A stretch of DNA of 12,630 nucleotides from Taibaiella sp. (GTDB lineage: Bacteria > Bacteroidota > Bacteroidia > Chitinophagales > Chitinophagaceae), in contig JACFNS010000034.1 of NCBI GenBank assembly GCA_019454705.1, forward strand, positions 1 to 12,630. The letters run 5' to 3'. Under the pieces are notes generated by a model, which searched no databases, had not been told where the DNA came from, and saw only the letters and a program-made list of their open reading frames with translations. Position 1 is the stretch's first letter, and each line of letters opens with the position of its first letter. Made by a program: the position numbers and the translations under genes. This document shows positions 1 to 7,602 of the stretch, piece after piece.

Positions 1-2
1 AC

Positions 3-587
3 CTGTACATACCATTAGGTGGCAATCAACAAGGTTTTGCCAGAGAGCTATCAAACCTGCTTATCGTATTCGTGCTGGGCGGCCTCTGGCACGGTGCGGC
101 CTGGACATTTGTGTTCTGGGGATTCCTGCATGGAATGGCTATAATAACAGAACGCCTGTTTCGCTTAACTCAAATCAAGTTGCCTGTTTTTGTTTCATGG
201 TTACTGACTTTCAACTTCGTAAATGCAGCATGGGTATTCTTCAGGGCAACCAGCTGGGCAGATGCGATAAAAGTATTGAAAGGTATGGCGGGCTTAAACG
301 GCATAGTGCTACCTGAGTCATTGCAGAGGTTCAGCACACTAGCAAAGTCGAGCTTAATATCTTTCGGCGAATGGAACAGTGTATTGCTGGAGAAACCTTA
401 TTACTCCAACAGGATACTATTCTATCTCGTAGTCTTCAGTATATTGGCTGTATTCTTTAAAAACTCGCAGGAACTACTGTTGAACAGCAAATTAAGATTA
501 ACGAGAGTGGTTTGGATATACTCGCTGTTCCTGTTTGCATTAGTGCTGTTAGGAGATAACCCCCAGTTTTTATATTTCAACTTCTGA
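3..587 (+). CDS. MBOAT-family O-acyltransferase (AlgI-like), C-terminal part
   Basis: The gene enters from outside the window; the frame is open from base 3 and gives 194 residues before TGA at 585-587. It begins with LYIPLGGN, followed by GGLWHGAAWTF and FLHGM, the hallmark region of the AlgI/DltB branch of MBOAT acyltransferases. The His of LWHG (residue 30 of the visible part) matches the invariant family histidine. Several hydrophobic segments follow, then the FNFVNAAWVFFRA block and a family-typical end FLYFNF. Such proteins are multi-pass inner-membrane enzymes that move acyl (often acetyl) groups across the membrane to a periplasmic partner acting on polysaccharide. The next gene, 4 bases downstream, encodes such a partner. 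The visible GTG at base 72 is internal to the conserved block and is not the start. Family call is secure; the acyl group and the target sugar cannot be read from the sequence. Confidence 0.93.
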   Translation: MYIPLGGNQQGFARELSNLLIVFVLGGLWHGAAWTFVFWGFLHGMAIITERLFRLTQIKLPVFVSWLLTFNFVNAAWVFFRATSWADAIKVLKGMAGLNGIVLPESLQRFSTLAKSSLISFGEWNSVLLEKPYYSNRILFYLVVFSILAVFFKNSQELLLNSKLRLTRVVWIYSLFLFALVLLGDNPQFLYFNF

Positions 588-591
588 CAGT

Positions 592-1785
592 TTGAAGTTT
601 AAGCGTGTAGCCATCATATTGTTTGCATTGTTGGTATTGCTACTGGCAGTAAACAAAGCTTATTATACCTACTATCCTAACCAGTTGAGCATACACCCGG
701 AAATGCTGAGTATGATTAATACTGAAACACACCGGCTGAAATTCATGCGCAAAGACACCAGACTCGGGCAAATAATTCTTGACAGGATGTACGGAAAGTA
801 TGACAGCATTATATTGCCCAATGACTACCCCCTGTCCACACCCACATCAGCGGAGTTTACCTTGCCGCAGTTCAGGTACAAATGCAGGCCGCATATTTTG
901 CGCGAGCATCCCGGTCTCCGATACAACTTATGGAAGCATCAATCGCCGGATGTAATACTGCTGGGCAGCTCTATTTTCTTTTGCGATTTCAGCAGGCAGG
1001 AGTTTTACAAAAGATACCCTGACAAATACCTGTTGGATTTCACAACCGGGAACAATACACCTTATATCGCTTCGTGGTTCGTGCACTATGCCGACTCTAT
1101 CGGACTGCAATTTAAACCCGGCACAATAGTACTCTACGGCATGAACAGGGTAGAAATGCTGGAGGAATATAAAAGCAAAACCAGCCATGACCATGTGAAA
1201 GATGCCATAACAAAACCACAGTCAAAAAAAACCGCTGACCAGTTAATAGAAGAATATTTGTGCCTGCCACAACTACGATATGATGTAACTAATGCCCTGA
1301 AAAACAAATACGACGAATTATTCAGGGGCGGCAATATGTATCGTAAGGCAGTTGATAAAAGACATTTGGAAAGCGAGGCAGAATTCATCAAATACATACA
1401 ATCTGCTGCTGTCAAAAGCGATAAAACCAACAAGTTTTACCCCGACAGAGTTACAGAAATAGAACATCTTGCTTCTTTTTTAGAACAAAAAGGCTGTAAG
1501 CTGGTAATATTAAAGCTTCCTCAATCACAGTATAATGATATCATCCTTAACACGACAGGGCATTCATGGTTTGATGAAGAAGCAACTCAATTCGATCATG
1601 ATAATATTACCTACATAGACGTATCGGACATGAACAGTTTCGGTATCACCCAATTAGATTACATCTGGCCCGGTAACATATTTGACCCCGAGCATCTGAA
1701 TATAGAGGGTTCTGAAAAATTCACCAATGCATTAATGAAGCAGGTATTAGATACCATGTTCACTAAACAAACTACAATACATTGA
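592..1785 (+). CDS. Membrane-anchored SGNH/GDSL-type protein, probable partner of the MBOAT acyltransferase
   Basis: 397 residues. An N-terminal hydrophobic helix (about residues 5-22, after a basic MKFKR) should anchor it in the inner membrane with the body in the periplasm. The motif DVILLGSSIFF (GSS at 125-127) resembles the nucleophile block of SGNH hydrolases, and DPEHLN (Asp365, His368) near the C-terminus matches the catalytic Asp-x-x-His block, so a complete Ser-His-Asp set is plausible. Proteins of this type (DltD, AlgJ/AlgX-like) work beside an MBOAT protein to complete O-acylation of an exported glycan. The start is a TTG at 592, 4 bases after the upstream stop; the frame is closed by TAG at 550-552, the only other options are ATA or ATT, and the first in-frame ATG would remove the membrane helix. 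No Shine-Dalgarno sequence is seen. Overall similarity to any named enzyme is weak by eye; a hydrolase (deacylase) role cannot be excluded. Confidence 0.8.
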   Translation: MKFKRVAIILFALLVLLLAVNKAYYTYYPNQLSIHPEMLSMINTETHRLKFMRKDTRLGQIILDRMYGKYDSIILPNDYPLSTPTSAEFTLPQFRYKCRPHILREHPGLRYNLWKHQSPDVILLGSSIFFCDFSRQEFYKRYPDKYLLDFTTGNNTPYIASWFVHYADSIGLQFKPGTIVLYGMNRVEMLEEYKSKTSHDHVKDAITKPQSKKTADQLIEEYLCLPQLRYDVTNALKNKYDELFRGGNMYRKAVDKRHLESEAEFIKYIQSAAVKSDKTNKFYPDRVTEIEHLASFLEQKGCKLVILKLPQSQYNDIILNTTGHSWFDEEATQFDHDNITYIDVSDMNSFGITQLDYIWPGNIFDPEHLNIEGSEKFTNALMKQVLDTMFTKQTTIH

Positions 1786-3548
1786 GTTTAATATTAGCTA
1801 TTAACGCAGGTATCAACAGCTCTGTAGGCTTGTTCAAAGACGGCAGGCCGGTTATTTGTGTGGAAGAAGAACGCATTAACCGTGTTAAAAATTGGTTCGG
1901 CTTTCCCGACCAGGCGCTGCAGTATCTTTTAAGTGAAAAATACTTTAATCCCAAAGACCTTACAGACATAGCTATTTGTGATGAAGTGGTCAATGATATT
2001 TCCAGAGAAAAATTCTACAGGCGATATGATTACCATTATAATTACGGAAAGTTGCTGGCATACAACATCAAGCTGGAGCGTACCAAACTTGATATTAAGA
2101 ACAAACTGAAATCGGCAGGGCTATATAAATCATACGTACAGGCAAGGCAAGAGCAGTCAGAAGATAAAAGCTACCATAAAGAATTATATAACAAGATAGC
2201 ATCGTACGGATTAGATATACTGAAGATAATTCATGTTGAACATCATCTCTGTCATGCTGCTTCAGCGTATTATGGATTGGCGACTGACATAAACGAGCCC
2301 TATTTAGTATTTACGTTGGATGGTGGCGGTGACAATCTGCGCTCAACTGTAAGCATAGGGAAAAAAGGAAATATTGAGAGAAAATCTGCCGGAAATGAAT
2401 ACTCTGTAGGCAATATATATTCCGCCATCACACATCACCTGGGTTTTCGCAGTCATGAACATGAATATAAGCTGATGGGGCTGGCACCGTATGTGAATCA
2501 AGACTATGCAGAAAAATACAAAGGCTTTTTTGAACACTATCTGAAACTTGTAAATGACGATACGGAATTTGCTAATCCCTATTTTATCAATCACTCTGTA
2601 TTTTTTGCAGAGGTCATTAAAAATCTTACAGGGAGCAGGTTCGATAACATCGCCGCCGGGTTGCAGGCTTTTACAGAAGAGATTGTTGTACGCTGGGTTA
2701 AAGGGAATATCCGGAAGTATGGCATCAAAAAAATATTGTGCTCAGGCGGTGTGTTCATGAATGTAAAACTGAATAAACTACTTTCCCAATTACCCGAAGT
2801 AGAATATATAGATGTGTTCCCTTCTTGTGGTGACGAGTCGAATATTTTCGGCGCAGCATTTCATGTACACAACAGCAAATACAATAAAGCTTGTAGCCTT
2901 TTAAGTTCATATACATTGGGTCCTGCCCCATCTAATGATCTAACAACTGCGCTTGAAAAATATAAGGGGCATATTACTATTGAACAATCCGATAGTATTT
3001 ATGAGTCTGTTGCTGCAATGCTGAGCGACAACATGATAGTAGCGCATTGCAGCGGCAACATGGAGTTTGGTGCACGTGCTTTGGGCAACAGGTCGATACT
3101 GGCCAACCCCTCACAGATGCAGAACATCAACAAGATTAATAAAAGCGTTAAAAAACGTGATTTCTGGATGCCCTTTGCTCCGGCCATGCTTTGGGAAGAT
3201 GCGCATACGATGATTAATATTCCATCATCTCTGGCTCAGCAGGGCTCACCTTATATGATGTTCGCGTTCGACACGAAAGTGAATATGCGTGATAACATCA
3301 TCTGTGGTATACATCAGGCAGATTTTACTGCAAGGGCACAAACTGTAACACAAGAAAAACACCCTGCGCTTCATGCTATAATCAAAGCATTTAAGGCAAA
3401 AACAGGAACCCCCTGTGTGCTCAACACTTCGTTCAACCTGCACGGATACCCGATAGTAACCAACACAAAACAGGCTGTAGAAGTACTATTGAATTCTGAG
3501 ATAGACGTGCTCGTAATTGACAATTACATCATCAGGCGTAAACAATAA
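1782..3548 (+). CDS. Carbamoyltransferase, NodU/CmcH/TobZ family
   Basis: 588 residues, a normal full length for the family. Enzymes of this family use carbamoyl phosphate and ATP to make carbamoyl-adenylate and transfer the carbamoyl group to a hydroxyl, here presumably of a sugar. The N-terminal Kae1-like (ASKHA-fold) domain shows ILAINAGINSSVGLF at residues 4-18, the metal-binding type block HHLCHAASA (154-162), LDGGGDN, and SGGVFMN (321-327). The C-terminal YrdC-like domain shows FGARALGNRSIL (429-440), WMPFAPAML, and GTPCVLNTSFN (542-552). It is cytosolic, with no signal peptide or membrane segment. The start is TTG at 1782 inside a TTGA overlap with the stop of the SGNH gene; the first beta strand follows at once, so no later start is credible. 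This points to translational coupling. The acceptor sugar is unknown; the operon suggests a nucleotide sugar or a lipid-linked repeat unit. Confidence 0.95.
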   Translation: MSLILAINAGINSSVGLFKDGRPVICVEEERINRVKNWFGFPDQALQYLLSEKYFNPKDLTDIAICDEVVNDISREKFYRRYDYHYNYGKLLAYNIKLERTKLDIKNKLKSAGLYKSYVQARQEQSEDKSYHKELYNKIASYGLDILKIIHVEHHLCHAASAYYGLATDINEPYLVFTLDGGGDNLRSTVSIGKKGNIERKSAGNEYSVGNIYSAITHHLGFRSHEHEYKLMGLAPYVNQDYAEKYKGFFEHYLKLVNDDTEFANPYFINHSVFFAEVIKNLTGSRFDNIAAGLQAFTEEIVVRWVKGNIRKYGIKKILCSGGVFMNVKLNKLLSQLPEVEYIDVFPSCGDESNIFGAAFHVHNSKYNKACSLLSSYTLGPAPSNDLTTALEKYKGHITIEQSDSIYESVAAMLSDNMIVAHCSGNMEFGARALGNRSILANPSQMQNINKINKSVKKRDFWMPFAPAMLWEDAHTMINIPSSLAQQGSPYMMFAFDTKVNMRDNIICGIHQADFTARAQTVTQEKHPALHAIIKAFKAKTGTPCVLNTSFNLHGYPIVTNTKQAVEVLLNSEIDVLVIDNYIIRRKQ

Positions 3549-3552
3549 TCGT

Positions 3553-4806
3553 ATGGATTTATTCCTTTCTGCCGGAAGTATTGATATAACACCTGCAAAG
3601 CCGGTTGCGCTTGCAGGTTTCGCCGAGCGTCACGGTGCATACAGCAAAATACATGACAAGTTGGAAATAAACCTGGCAGTACTGAAGCAGGAAGACCAAC
3701 TTGTATTATTGTACTCGGTTGATACATTGTTTGTGCCTGAAGAATTTGTACAGTCAATATTAAATCAGTTCGGCACAGCATATTCTTTACAGGAAAAGAA
3801 TATCTGGATGACAGCATCACACACTCATTTCGCCCCGGGGCTGGATTATGAAAAACCGGGACTGGGGAGAGTAGACGAGGCCTACTACAAACAGGTGCAT
3901 GAAAAGCTGTTGCAGCTTACAGAACAAGTATTAAAATCGACTCCTAAGAAAGTTACTGTTTCATATGGCAAAGGCAAGTCATCACTCAATGTCAACAGGC
4001 GAAAAAAGCTTTTGCGGCCTAAAGATGGCTGGAAACTCTATTGGAAAACATTGATGTATCCCGACTATGATGGAGTAAAAGATGATGATATCCAATTGTT
4101 GCAACTAAAAGACGAGCAAGGCAATGTGCGGATGGTGCTGTGGAATTATGCATGTCACCCAGTAGGATTCAGACACCGCAGCCAGGTATCAGCAGACTTT
4201 CCCGGCTTGATCAGAACTGAATTGAGGAACTACCTGCAACAGGAACAATTGCCTGTACTCTTCCTTATAGGTTTTGCCGGAAACCTGAAACCTGATGTGA
4301 CACCCGTTACACATACACGATTCAAAGACAAGCTGAACTATTTTTTTCAGTTTGGGCCAAAGTACACGAGATTCCCATCTACAGAACTTTACCTGGAATG
4401 GATATCGCTATTGTGGAAAGAAACTAAGGTAGTATTAAAGTCATCAACAGAACTAACCACATCAAAACTAACAACCTCTCAGTACCGATTGCCCCTGAGC
4501 GAGATAATCGGCGATGACGATAAACACCATATTGACTTCAGAAAGCTGAGCATTGGTGAAAACATCCAGTTGCTTGCTGTATCTGCTGAGGTATTGGCGG
4601 AATATAAAGATGTTGTTGCCAATGCAATAACGGGCAATACAATAAATATCGGTTGCCTGGCAGGCACGAGAATATACCTGCCAACGGATAAGAATGTACA
4701 GGAGGGAGGCTATGAAGTGCATTGGTTTCAGCACAGGTTCGGGATAAAAGGTGATTTCAAACCCGGGCTGGATGAAAAAATCAAAAATGCCTTGATGCGT
4801 TTATGA
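3553..4806 (+). CDS. Neutral/alkaline ceramidase-family metallohydrolase, short cytosolic form
   Basis: 417 residues from ATG 3553, 4 bases after the carbamoyltransferase stop. A TTG at 3517 would add 12 residues without family-like sequence, so ATG is preferred. The protein opens with LSAGSIDITPAKPVALAGFA, typical of the N-terminal domain of neutral ceramidases. Likely zinc ligands are in TASHTHFAPG (His90/His92) and NYACHPVG (His202), followed by SADFPG; Glu346 (VSAEVLAEY) and a tyrosine in IYLPT or GGYE (375 or 387) fit the remaining ligand positions known in Pseudomonas ceramidase (two His, Glu, Tyr). Family members hydrolyse N-acyl amide bonds of sphingolipids. This one is much shorter than the roughly 640-700 residue secreted enzymes, lacks the C-terminal immunoglobulin-like part, and has no signal peptide. 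In this operon an amidase or deacylase acting on an N-acylated sugar or lipid-linked intermediate is possible, but this is inference. Family call is firm, substrate unknown. Confidence 0.85.
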   Translation: MDLFLSAGSIDITPAKPVALAGFAERHGAYSKIHDKLEINLAVLKQEDQLVLLYSVDTLFVPEEFVQSILNQFGTAYSLQEKNIWMTASHTHFAPGLDYEKPGLGRVDEAYYKQVHEKLLQLTEQVLKSTPKKVTVSYGKGKSSLNVNRRKKLLRPKDGWKLYWKTLMYPDYDGVKDDDIQLLQLKDEQGNVRMVLWNYACHPVGFRHRSQVSADFPGLIRTELRNYLQQEQLPVLFLIGFAGNLKPDVTPVTHTRFKDKLNYFFQFGPKYTRFPSTELYLEWISLLWKETKVVLKSSTELTTSKLTTSQYRLPLSEIIGDDDKHHIDFRKLSIGENIQLLAVSAEVLAEYKDVVANAITGNTINIGCLAGTRIYLPTDKNVQEGGYEVHWFQHRFGIKGDFKPGLDEKIKNALMRL

Positions 4807-6023
4807 GCAAAAAGCCAAGGATAATATTGGTAGCCAACTCTGTTCCCTTGCCGGCAACAGATTTTCTGAAGTACAAGCTCTTCGGATTATCAAAATCGTT
4901 CGACCTGCATTTTATTTGCTGGGACAGTAAGTTGAACAGGGATACGTTCTACGATAAGTATGCTCATGAGCTACCGAATAGGAACATCCACTTGTTTTAT
5001 GAAAAGCTGCATGCTGCAGGTATAATCATGCTGTTGTTTCAGAACCTGTCCCGGCTTTTATTTAATCCTGTAATCAGTTGGTCACTTCTATACAGGCTAA
5101 TCAGCCATAATGGATGGAAATCAAAAAAGCTATTTACGAAATTCAGCGTGTATTACCCATTAGCTGCATTGAAGCCCGACATTATACATTTTGAATACGG
5201 AACATTAGCATTCCAGTTCAGCGATATAAAGAATTATGTACGCTGCAAAACATCTGTCAGCTTCCGTGGGTATGACATCAACTATACAGGGCTGGAAGAC
5301 AAAAACTATTATCAATCGGTATGGAAAAGTTTTGATGGCTTTCATTTCCTGGGGAAAGACTTGAAAAATCGTGCTATCAGGCGTGGTTATAACCAGGGTA
5401 AGCACGAAGCATTAATTCCTCCCGGCATTGATACAGAATTTTTCGCGCCTACCGGAGATGATAAGCGAACTGATAAATTCATAATAGTAAGTGTGGGCAG
5501 GCTGGCCTGGAAGAAAGGATATGAATACGGCGTACAGGCTGTCGCAAAACTGAAAGCCATGGGAATACCAGTTGAATACAGGATAATAGCTGACGGCAAC
5601 TACAAGCAGCCAATACTCTTCGCCATATCAGAACTCGGCATTGAAAATGAAGTCCGCATAATTCCTGCTCAATCCCCCGAAGAAGTAAAAGCTCACTTAA
5701 ACGATGCGCATGTATTGCTGCATCCTGCTTTGTCAGAAGGTTTCAGCAATGCGGTGCTGGAAGCACAGGCCATGCAACTGCCCGTAATTACTACTAATGC
5801 TGATGGCTTGGCTGAAAACGTGGAAGATGGCGTTACCGGCTTTGTCGTGCCAACTTATAGTGCTGATGCATTAGCAGAAAAACTTGAATGGTGCTATCAA
5901 AATCCAGAGCATATGAAAATAATGGGCGAGGCAGGACGAAAAAGAGTAATAGATAAATTCAGGGTAGAAGCACAACTAAAAAAGTTTGAAGTTTTCTATC
6001 GTAGTTTGTATGATGAGCATTAA
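4803..6023 (+). CDS. Glycosyltransferase family 4 (GT-B fold)
   Basis: 406 residues, full length for GT4. The N-terminal Rossmann domain starts with PRIILVANSVPLPATDF and contains IIHFEYGTLA and SVSFRGYDIN, the acceptor-side region. The C-terminal donor domain begins near FIIVSVGRLAWKKG (Arg233 and Lys238 are the phosphate-binding pair) and carries the E-x7-E signature in EGFSNAVLE (Glu312, Glu320), followed by AMQLPVITTNADGLAE. This architecture transfers a sugar from a nucleotide donor with retention, at the cytosolic membrane face. The ATG overlaps the upstream stop as ATGA, so it is probably translationally coupled to the ceramidase-family gene. No Shine-Dalgarno sequence is seen. The sugar and linkage cannot be deduced from sequence. 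Confidence 0.93.
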   Translation: MSKKPRIILVANSVPLPATDFLKYKLFGLSKSFDLHFICWDSKLNRDTFYDKYAHELPNRNIHLFYEKLHAAGIIMLLFQNLSRLLFNPVISWSLLYRLISHNGWKSKKLFTKFSVYYPLAALKPDIIHFEYGTLAFQFSDIKNYVRCKTSVSFRGYDINYTGLEDKNYYQSVWKSFDGFHFLGKDLKNRAIRRGYNQGKHEALIPPGIDTEFFAPTGDDKRTDKFIIVSVGRLAWKKGYEYGVQAVAKLKAMGIPVEYRIIADGNYKQPILFAISELGIENEVRIIPAQSPEEVKAHLNDAHVLLHPALSEGFSNAVLEAQAMQLPVITTNADGLAENVEDGVTGFVVPTYSADALAEKLEWCYQNPEHMKIMGEAGRKRVIDKFRVEAQLKKFEVFYRSLYDEH

Positions 6024-7602
6024 GGCAGACCTTGTATATTTTTCCCATAGTAGGGATGTAAATTGGCCATACGGCAACACGTATCAATCTGAGTTGAGTG
6101 TACAGGGGCTGCATAATACTCTTAGCAAACTTGTTTCAGAAACAACTGCCGAATGGATTGTATTCTGGGATTACACGCTTGGCGAGCCCGATACAGGATT
6201 GATACAGCAACTAATTACACAGCCTGTCGGTGTCTTTCATGCAGGTCTCAGGTTAGGTACACACGGCTTGCCCGACGTATTAAACTACGTACACCCTACA
6301 TGGATGTACAATGCGGATGGTGGTAACGAAATTACACATAGTAATTTCCGAATGAGCTTCCGTGCCTGCATCATAAGGACTGAGGTGCTGAAGAAAATCG
6401 GTTTACCGTCAACACACTATTCTTCTCTTGAGATGGTAGCTGTAGCCTATGGATACAATGTGTTGAAGCAAGGCGGTATTATAAGATATCATTCTGGTCT
6501 TTTACAAAAAGATGCAACAGATAAAGTTGCTGTGTCACTCAAAGATGAATGGGTATTTGCCCGGCAGTTTTTTACAAAGAAATGGTTGAGATGGATTTTG
6601 TTTAATAAACCGGGGTTCATTGCAAACCTTAGTGCTTGGCAGAAAACTAAATCAGTTAAATATGTAAACGCCAAACCGACTTTGCATCCGTCACTTGCTA
6701 CAAACACACCTGTTCAGCACAAAACGGTATCTGTGCTTGCTCCTACGTTGGACAGGTACCCTTACCTGGAAGAAGAACTGAGGGAATTGAATGAGCAGAC
6801 CATATTGCCGCACGAGGTATTGATAACCGATCAGACAGATGAGAACAGGCGACAACAATTAGAGTTCAGCAAGTACCCGAATATAACAGTCCGCTATTTT
6901 CCGCAAAACGAAAAAGGGCAATGCCTGGCATGGAACAAACTCATAGAAGAAGCTACAGGTGAGTATATCTTCTTCTTCGGCGACGATGCCTATGATATAA
7001 AACCACAGCTTATCGAAAAAATGCTGCAAACCATGCAACGTTATGATGCAGACATGGTAGCGTCTAACGTTCGTGAAAAAGGTATTGTGTACGGGGCCGC
7101 AAACTATCATTATTACATGTCCGATACCTTTCCTATTACACTGATAAAGAAATCGGTTGTAATGGAAGCAGGCAAAATGGACATGTTCTTTAACCGTAAC
7201 GTAAAAGCCGACCATGACCTGGCAATGCGTTGTCATTTGAACGGGGCGCTTATGATATACGACCCTTCTGCTGAAATAGGCCACCACAGGGCGCCATCCG
7301 GCGGATTACGTGCACACAACGCACGGGTGATTACCAACTTCATGACCAAAAACACCATCACCAAAGTATTGAACCCGGGCCCCAGCGAAATATTTATTGC
7401 CAAAAAATACTATTCTGAAAAACAGTTGGTAAGCCATGTACGCATCAAGTATATGAACCAGCTTATCATCAATGGTAATATTCTAAAAAAGATTGCAAGG
7501 CTATTATTTCTGTTGTACAAAATACCGGCATTGAGAAAGGCATATAAAGCCAATATGGCAATGGTAGATGAAGAAATGGAAAGGAGGAAAGCGGATAAAT
7601 GA
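6010..7602 (+). CDS. Tandem GT2-type glycosyltransferase: degenerate N-terminal domain plus intact C-terminal domain
   Basis: 530 residues from ATG 6010 (or 529 from ATG 6013), overlapping the previous gene by 14 bases; a TTG at 5986 would overlap further and is less likely. Residues about 238-450 form a clear GT-A (family 2) domain: TVSVLAPTLDRYPYLEEEL, NEKGQCLAWNKLIEEATGEY, the nucleotide-binding acidic block FFFGDDA (Asp325, Asp326), and KADHDLAMRCHLNG (398-411) where the catalytic base of the family is expected. Residues about 1-180 look like the remains of a second GT2 domain: AEWIVFWDYTLGEPD (Asp54) sits where a DxD block would be, and FRACIIRTEVLKKIGLP resembles the family pattern, but the opening P-T-Y-N type strand is absent and SSLEM (138-142) replaces the usual E-D. 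The C-terminal 100 residues are basic with a hydrophobic stretch (LLFLLYKI), perhaps membrane-associating. Function: probably one sugar transfer in the repeat unit; the N-terminal half may be structural. Confidence 0.85.
   Translation: MMSIKADLVYFSHSRDVNWPYGNTYQSELSVQGLHNTLSKLVSETTAEWIVFWDYTLGEPDTGLIQQLITQPVGVFHAGLRLGTHGLPDVLNYVHPTWMYNADGGNEITHSNFRMSFRACIIRTEVLKKIGLPSTHYSSLEMVAVAYGYNVLKQGGIIRYHSGLLQKDATDKVAVSLKDEWVFARQFFTKKWLRWILFNKPGFIANLSAWQKTKSVKYVNAKPTLHPSLATNTPVQHKTVSVLAPTLDRYPYLEEELRELNEQTILPHEVLITDQTDENRRQQLEFSKYPNITVRYFPQNEKGQCLAWNKLIEEATGEYIFFFGDDAYDIKPQLIEKMLQTMQRYDADMVASNVREKGIVYGAANYHYYMSDTFPITLIKKSVVMEAGKMDMFFNRNVKADHDLAMRCHLNGALMIYDPSAEIGHHRAPSGGLRAHNARVITNFMTKNTITKVLNPGPSEIFIAKKYYSEKQLVSHVRIKYMNQLIINGNILKKIARLLFLLYKIPALRKAYKANMAMVDEEMERRKADK
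7582..7587 (+). promoter_or_regulatory. Shine-Dalgarno-like AGGAGG upstream of the second GT4 gene
   Basis: The sequence aggagg ends 11 bases before the ATG at 7599, a longer spacing than usual. It also encodes the Glu-Arg-Arg stretch at the end of the preceding protein, so it may be coincidental. It is the only good purine-rich match before any gene start here; other starts lack one, as is common in Bacteroidota. Confidence 0.3.

Noticed and set aside
72..74. GTG as the start of the first gene
   Set aside because: The frame is open to the left edge and the LYIPLGGN block of MBOAT proteins precedes this codon, so the gene begins outside the window.
3517..3552. Upstream TTG start for the ceramidase-family gene
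   Set aside because: It adds 12 residues (many Asn and Ser) unlike the family, and overlaps the conserved end of the carbamoyltransferase; ATG at 3553 sits right before the family-like sequence.
4441..4490. Short ACAACC/ACTAAC-rich stretch resembling a small repeat
   Set aside because: It is in frame within the ceramidase-family gene and encodes a Thr/Ser-rich linker (SSTELTTSKLTTSQ); copies are too short and imperfect to call a repeat.
5986..6009. Upstream TTG start for the tandem GT2 gene
   Set aside because: Two adjacent ATG codons at 6010 and 6013 give a shorter overlap, and the eight extra residues show no conserved feature. Because TTG starts do occur in this window, it is not fully excluded.
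6859..7287. 142-codon open frame on the minus strand
   Set aside because: It lies wholly within the conserved GT2 domain of the 6010-7602 gene, and its translation is rich in His, Cys and Phe with no recognisable domain.
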